From DASRHK01 sp035650495 (GTDB lineage Bacteria > Pseudomonadota > Gammaproteobacteria > Nevskiales > Nevskiaceae), in NCBI GenBank assembly GCA_035650495.1, contig DASRHK010000149.1, forward strand, positions 1-17,892: DNA of 17,892 nucleotides, read 5' to 3'. Numbering within the stretch: position 1 is the stretch's first letter; each line of letters begins with the position of its first letter. Below the pieces are notes generated by a model, which saw only the letters and a program-made list of their open reading frames with translations, did not search any database and was not told the DNA's origin. The position numbers and the translations under genes were made by a program. Of the stretch, positions 16,823-17,892 are shown one piece after another.

Positions 16823-17760
16823 TGAGCAAGACTCTCGTCATCGCACAACACGCCGACGGCAAGCTGAACGCTGGCGTCGCCAAAGCCGTCGCCTGCGCGC
16901 AGAAGATCGGTGGTGACATCGAAGTGCTCGTGCTGGCGAAGGACGGATCGTCCGTCGCCGCCGAAGCCGCGAAGCTCGCCGGCGCGACCAAGGTGCTGCA
17001 GCTCGACAACGCAGCGAACGATCACAATCTCGCCGCGATCGTCGCACCGCAGATTGCCGACGTCGCCAAGTCGCGCGGTGCGACGCACGTGTTCGGCCCC
17101 GGCTCGACCTTCGGCAAGGACCTGATGCCGCGCGTCGCCGCGTTGCTCGGCGTGCCGCAGGTTTCCGACGTGATGGCCGTGCACGCGCCGAACAAGTTCG
17201 ATCGCCCGACCTACGCGGGCAACGCGATCACCACGGTGGAGACGAGCGCATCGCCGGTCGTCGCGACGGTTCGACTCGCGTCGTTCCAGGCGGTCGCCGC
17301 CTCCGGCTCGGCTGCGGTCGAGAAAGTCTCCTCGGGCGCGACGCTGCCGACGCACACGACCTTCGTCGGCCTTGCCGCGCAGAAATCCGAGCGTCCCGAT
17401 CTGCAGTCCGCGGGCCGCGTCGTCTCCGGCGGGCGCGCGCTGGCCTCGAGCGACAATTTCAAGATCATCTACGCGCTCGCCGACAAGCTCGGCGCTGCCG
17501 TCGGTGCATCACGCGCTGCGGTGGACTCGGGCTACGTGCCGAACGACATGCAGGTCGGCCAGACCGGCAAGATCATCGCGCCGGAGCTCTACTTTGCGAT
17601 CGGCATCTCGGGCGCGATCCAGCATCTCGCCGGCATCAAGGACGCGCGCACCATCGTCGCGATCAACAAGGATCCGGAGGCGCCGATCTTCGAGATCGCC
17701 GACTTCGGGCTGGTCGGTGATCTGTTCCAGATCGTGCCGGAGCTGACGTCGAAGCTGTAA
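16822..17760 (+). CDS. etfA: electron transfer flavoprotein alpha subunit
   Basis: EtfA carries the redox-active FAD of the ETF heterodimer and delivers electrons to ETF-QO, whose gene lies just upstream. The N-terminal domain (about 1-185) is the ETF fold. The C-terminal FAD domain has VVSGGRALASSDNFKIIYAL, SGYVPNDMQVGQTGKIIAPE, LYFAIGISGAIQHLAGIKDA and INKDPEAPIFEIADFGLVGD, which match group I EtfA closely. The 312-residue length is typical. The ATG shares its A with the etfB stop, so translation of the two subunits is coupled. Confidence 0.97.
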   Translation: MSKTLVIAQHADGKLNAGVAKAVACAQKIGGDIEVLVLAKDGSSVAAEAAKLAGATKVLQLDNAANDHNLAAIVAPQIADVAKSRGATHVFGPGSTFGKDLMPRVAALLGVPQVSDVMAVHAPNKFDRPTYAGNAITTVETSASPVVATVRLASFQAVAASGSAAVEKVSSGATLPTHTTFVGLAAQKSERPDLQSAGRVVSGGRALASSDNFKIIYALADKLGAAVGASRAAVDSGYVPNDMQVGQTGKIIAPELYFAIGISGAIQHLAGIKDARTIVAINKDPEAPIFEIADFGLVGDLFQIVPELTSKL

Positions 17761-17762
17761 AG

Positions 17763-17785
17763 TTGCCGCGGGGCGGTCGCGGCAA
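17763..17785 (+). terminator. hairpin downstream of etfA
   Basis: TTGCCGCG (17763-17770) pairs perfectly with CGCGGCAA (17778-17785) around a 7-nt loop, starting two bases after the etfA stop. The stem is short and has no U-run, so termination is only possible. The next gene starts 13 nt after the hairpin and may be cotranscribed. Confidence 0.45.
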
Positions 17786-17798
17786 GCCAGGGAGCTAG

Positions 17799-17892
17799 GT
17801 GCAGAGAATCCCCGAGTTCGACTCGATGCGTGGGATCGCGTCCTGCGGCGTGATCCTCACGCATTTCTGGCGCGAGCCGTTCCACCTGTTCT
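17799..17892 (+). CDS. acyltransferase 3 family membrane protein (OafA/YrhL-like), N-terminus only, cut by the window edge
   Basis: Translation from GTG 17799 gives (V/M)QRIPEFDSMRGIASCGVI then LTHFWREPFHLF, 31 codons with no stop before the edge. The IPEFDSLRGIAA...VxxxHFW pattern is the usual start of acyltransferase-3 integral membrane enzymes, in which the early Arg and the His of the first helix are conserved; they O-acetylate or otherwise acylate surface polysaccharides, lipids or peptidoglycan. GGGAG (17790-17794) is a good Shine-Dalgarno 4 nt before the GTG. The specific substrate cannot be inferred. It seems unrelated to the ETF genes in front of it. Confidence 0.75.
   Translation, partial: MQRIPEFDSMRGIASCGVILTHFWREPFHLF

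Overview
The window is a G+C-rich stretch (roughly two thirds G+C, judged by eye) of bacterial chromosome in which all 17 genes I accept lie on the + strand. The block glyA-nrdR-ribD-ribE-ribB(X)-ribH-nusB-thiL-pgpA is the gene order expected of Gammaproteobacteria. The Pseudomonas-like AspRS and the AtuA-family genes fit a non-enteric member, perhaps Xanthomonadales, Nevskiales or Steroidobacterales. The order-level placement is inference; the sequence does not prove it.

Layout. (1) 64-1851: aspS, followed by an unrecognised outer-membrane lipoprotein with bacterial Ig-like repeats (1879-3207) and a GC-rich hairpin at its stop codon. (2) 3250-4347: nadA, quinolinate synthase, whose only visible -10 box would give a leaderless mRNA. 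(3) 4361-11445: a tightly packed run of nine genes in which most stop and start codons overlap (GTGA, TGATG, ATGA). It covers one-carbon metabolism (glyA), control of ribonucleotide reductase (nrdR), riboflavin synthesis (ribD, ribE, a RibB with a degenerate RibA-like tail, ribH), antitermination (nusB), thiamine diphosphate synthesis (thiL) and phospholipid synthesis (pgpA). (4) 11527-13227: an AtuA-family pair with the N- and C-terminal parts on separate adjacent genes. (5) 13229-13328: a mobile-looking hairpin element with perfect 23-bp inverted arms and a 54-nt loop. (6) 13337-14233: a stand-alone phosphotransacetylase domain. (7) 14303-17760: ETF-ubiquinone oxidoreductase, two consecutive hairpins, then etfB and etfA. 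(8) 17799 to the right edge: the first 31 codons of an acyltransferase-3 (OafA-like) membrane protein.

How they work together. The rib genes supply FMN and FAD, and the three ETF genes are FAD users that carry electrons from acyl-CoA-type dehydrogenases to ubiquinone. With AtuA and the phosphotransacetylase, the right third suggests acyl-CoA or organic-acid catabolism, although no dehydrogenase, CoA ligase or acetate kinase is in the window.

Most of the window is ordinary housekeeping DNA. I found no defence system, CRISPR array, tRNA, rRNA, insertion sequence or prophage. The points most worth a second look are the 13229-13328 hairpin element, the loss of all GTP cyclohydrolase II zinc cysteines in the RibA-like domain, the likely non-discriminating AspRS, the stacked hairpins around 3191-3237 and 15972-16042, and the Ig-like lipoprotein.
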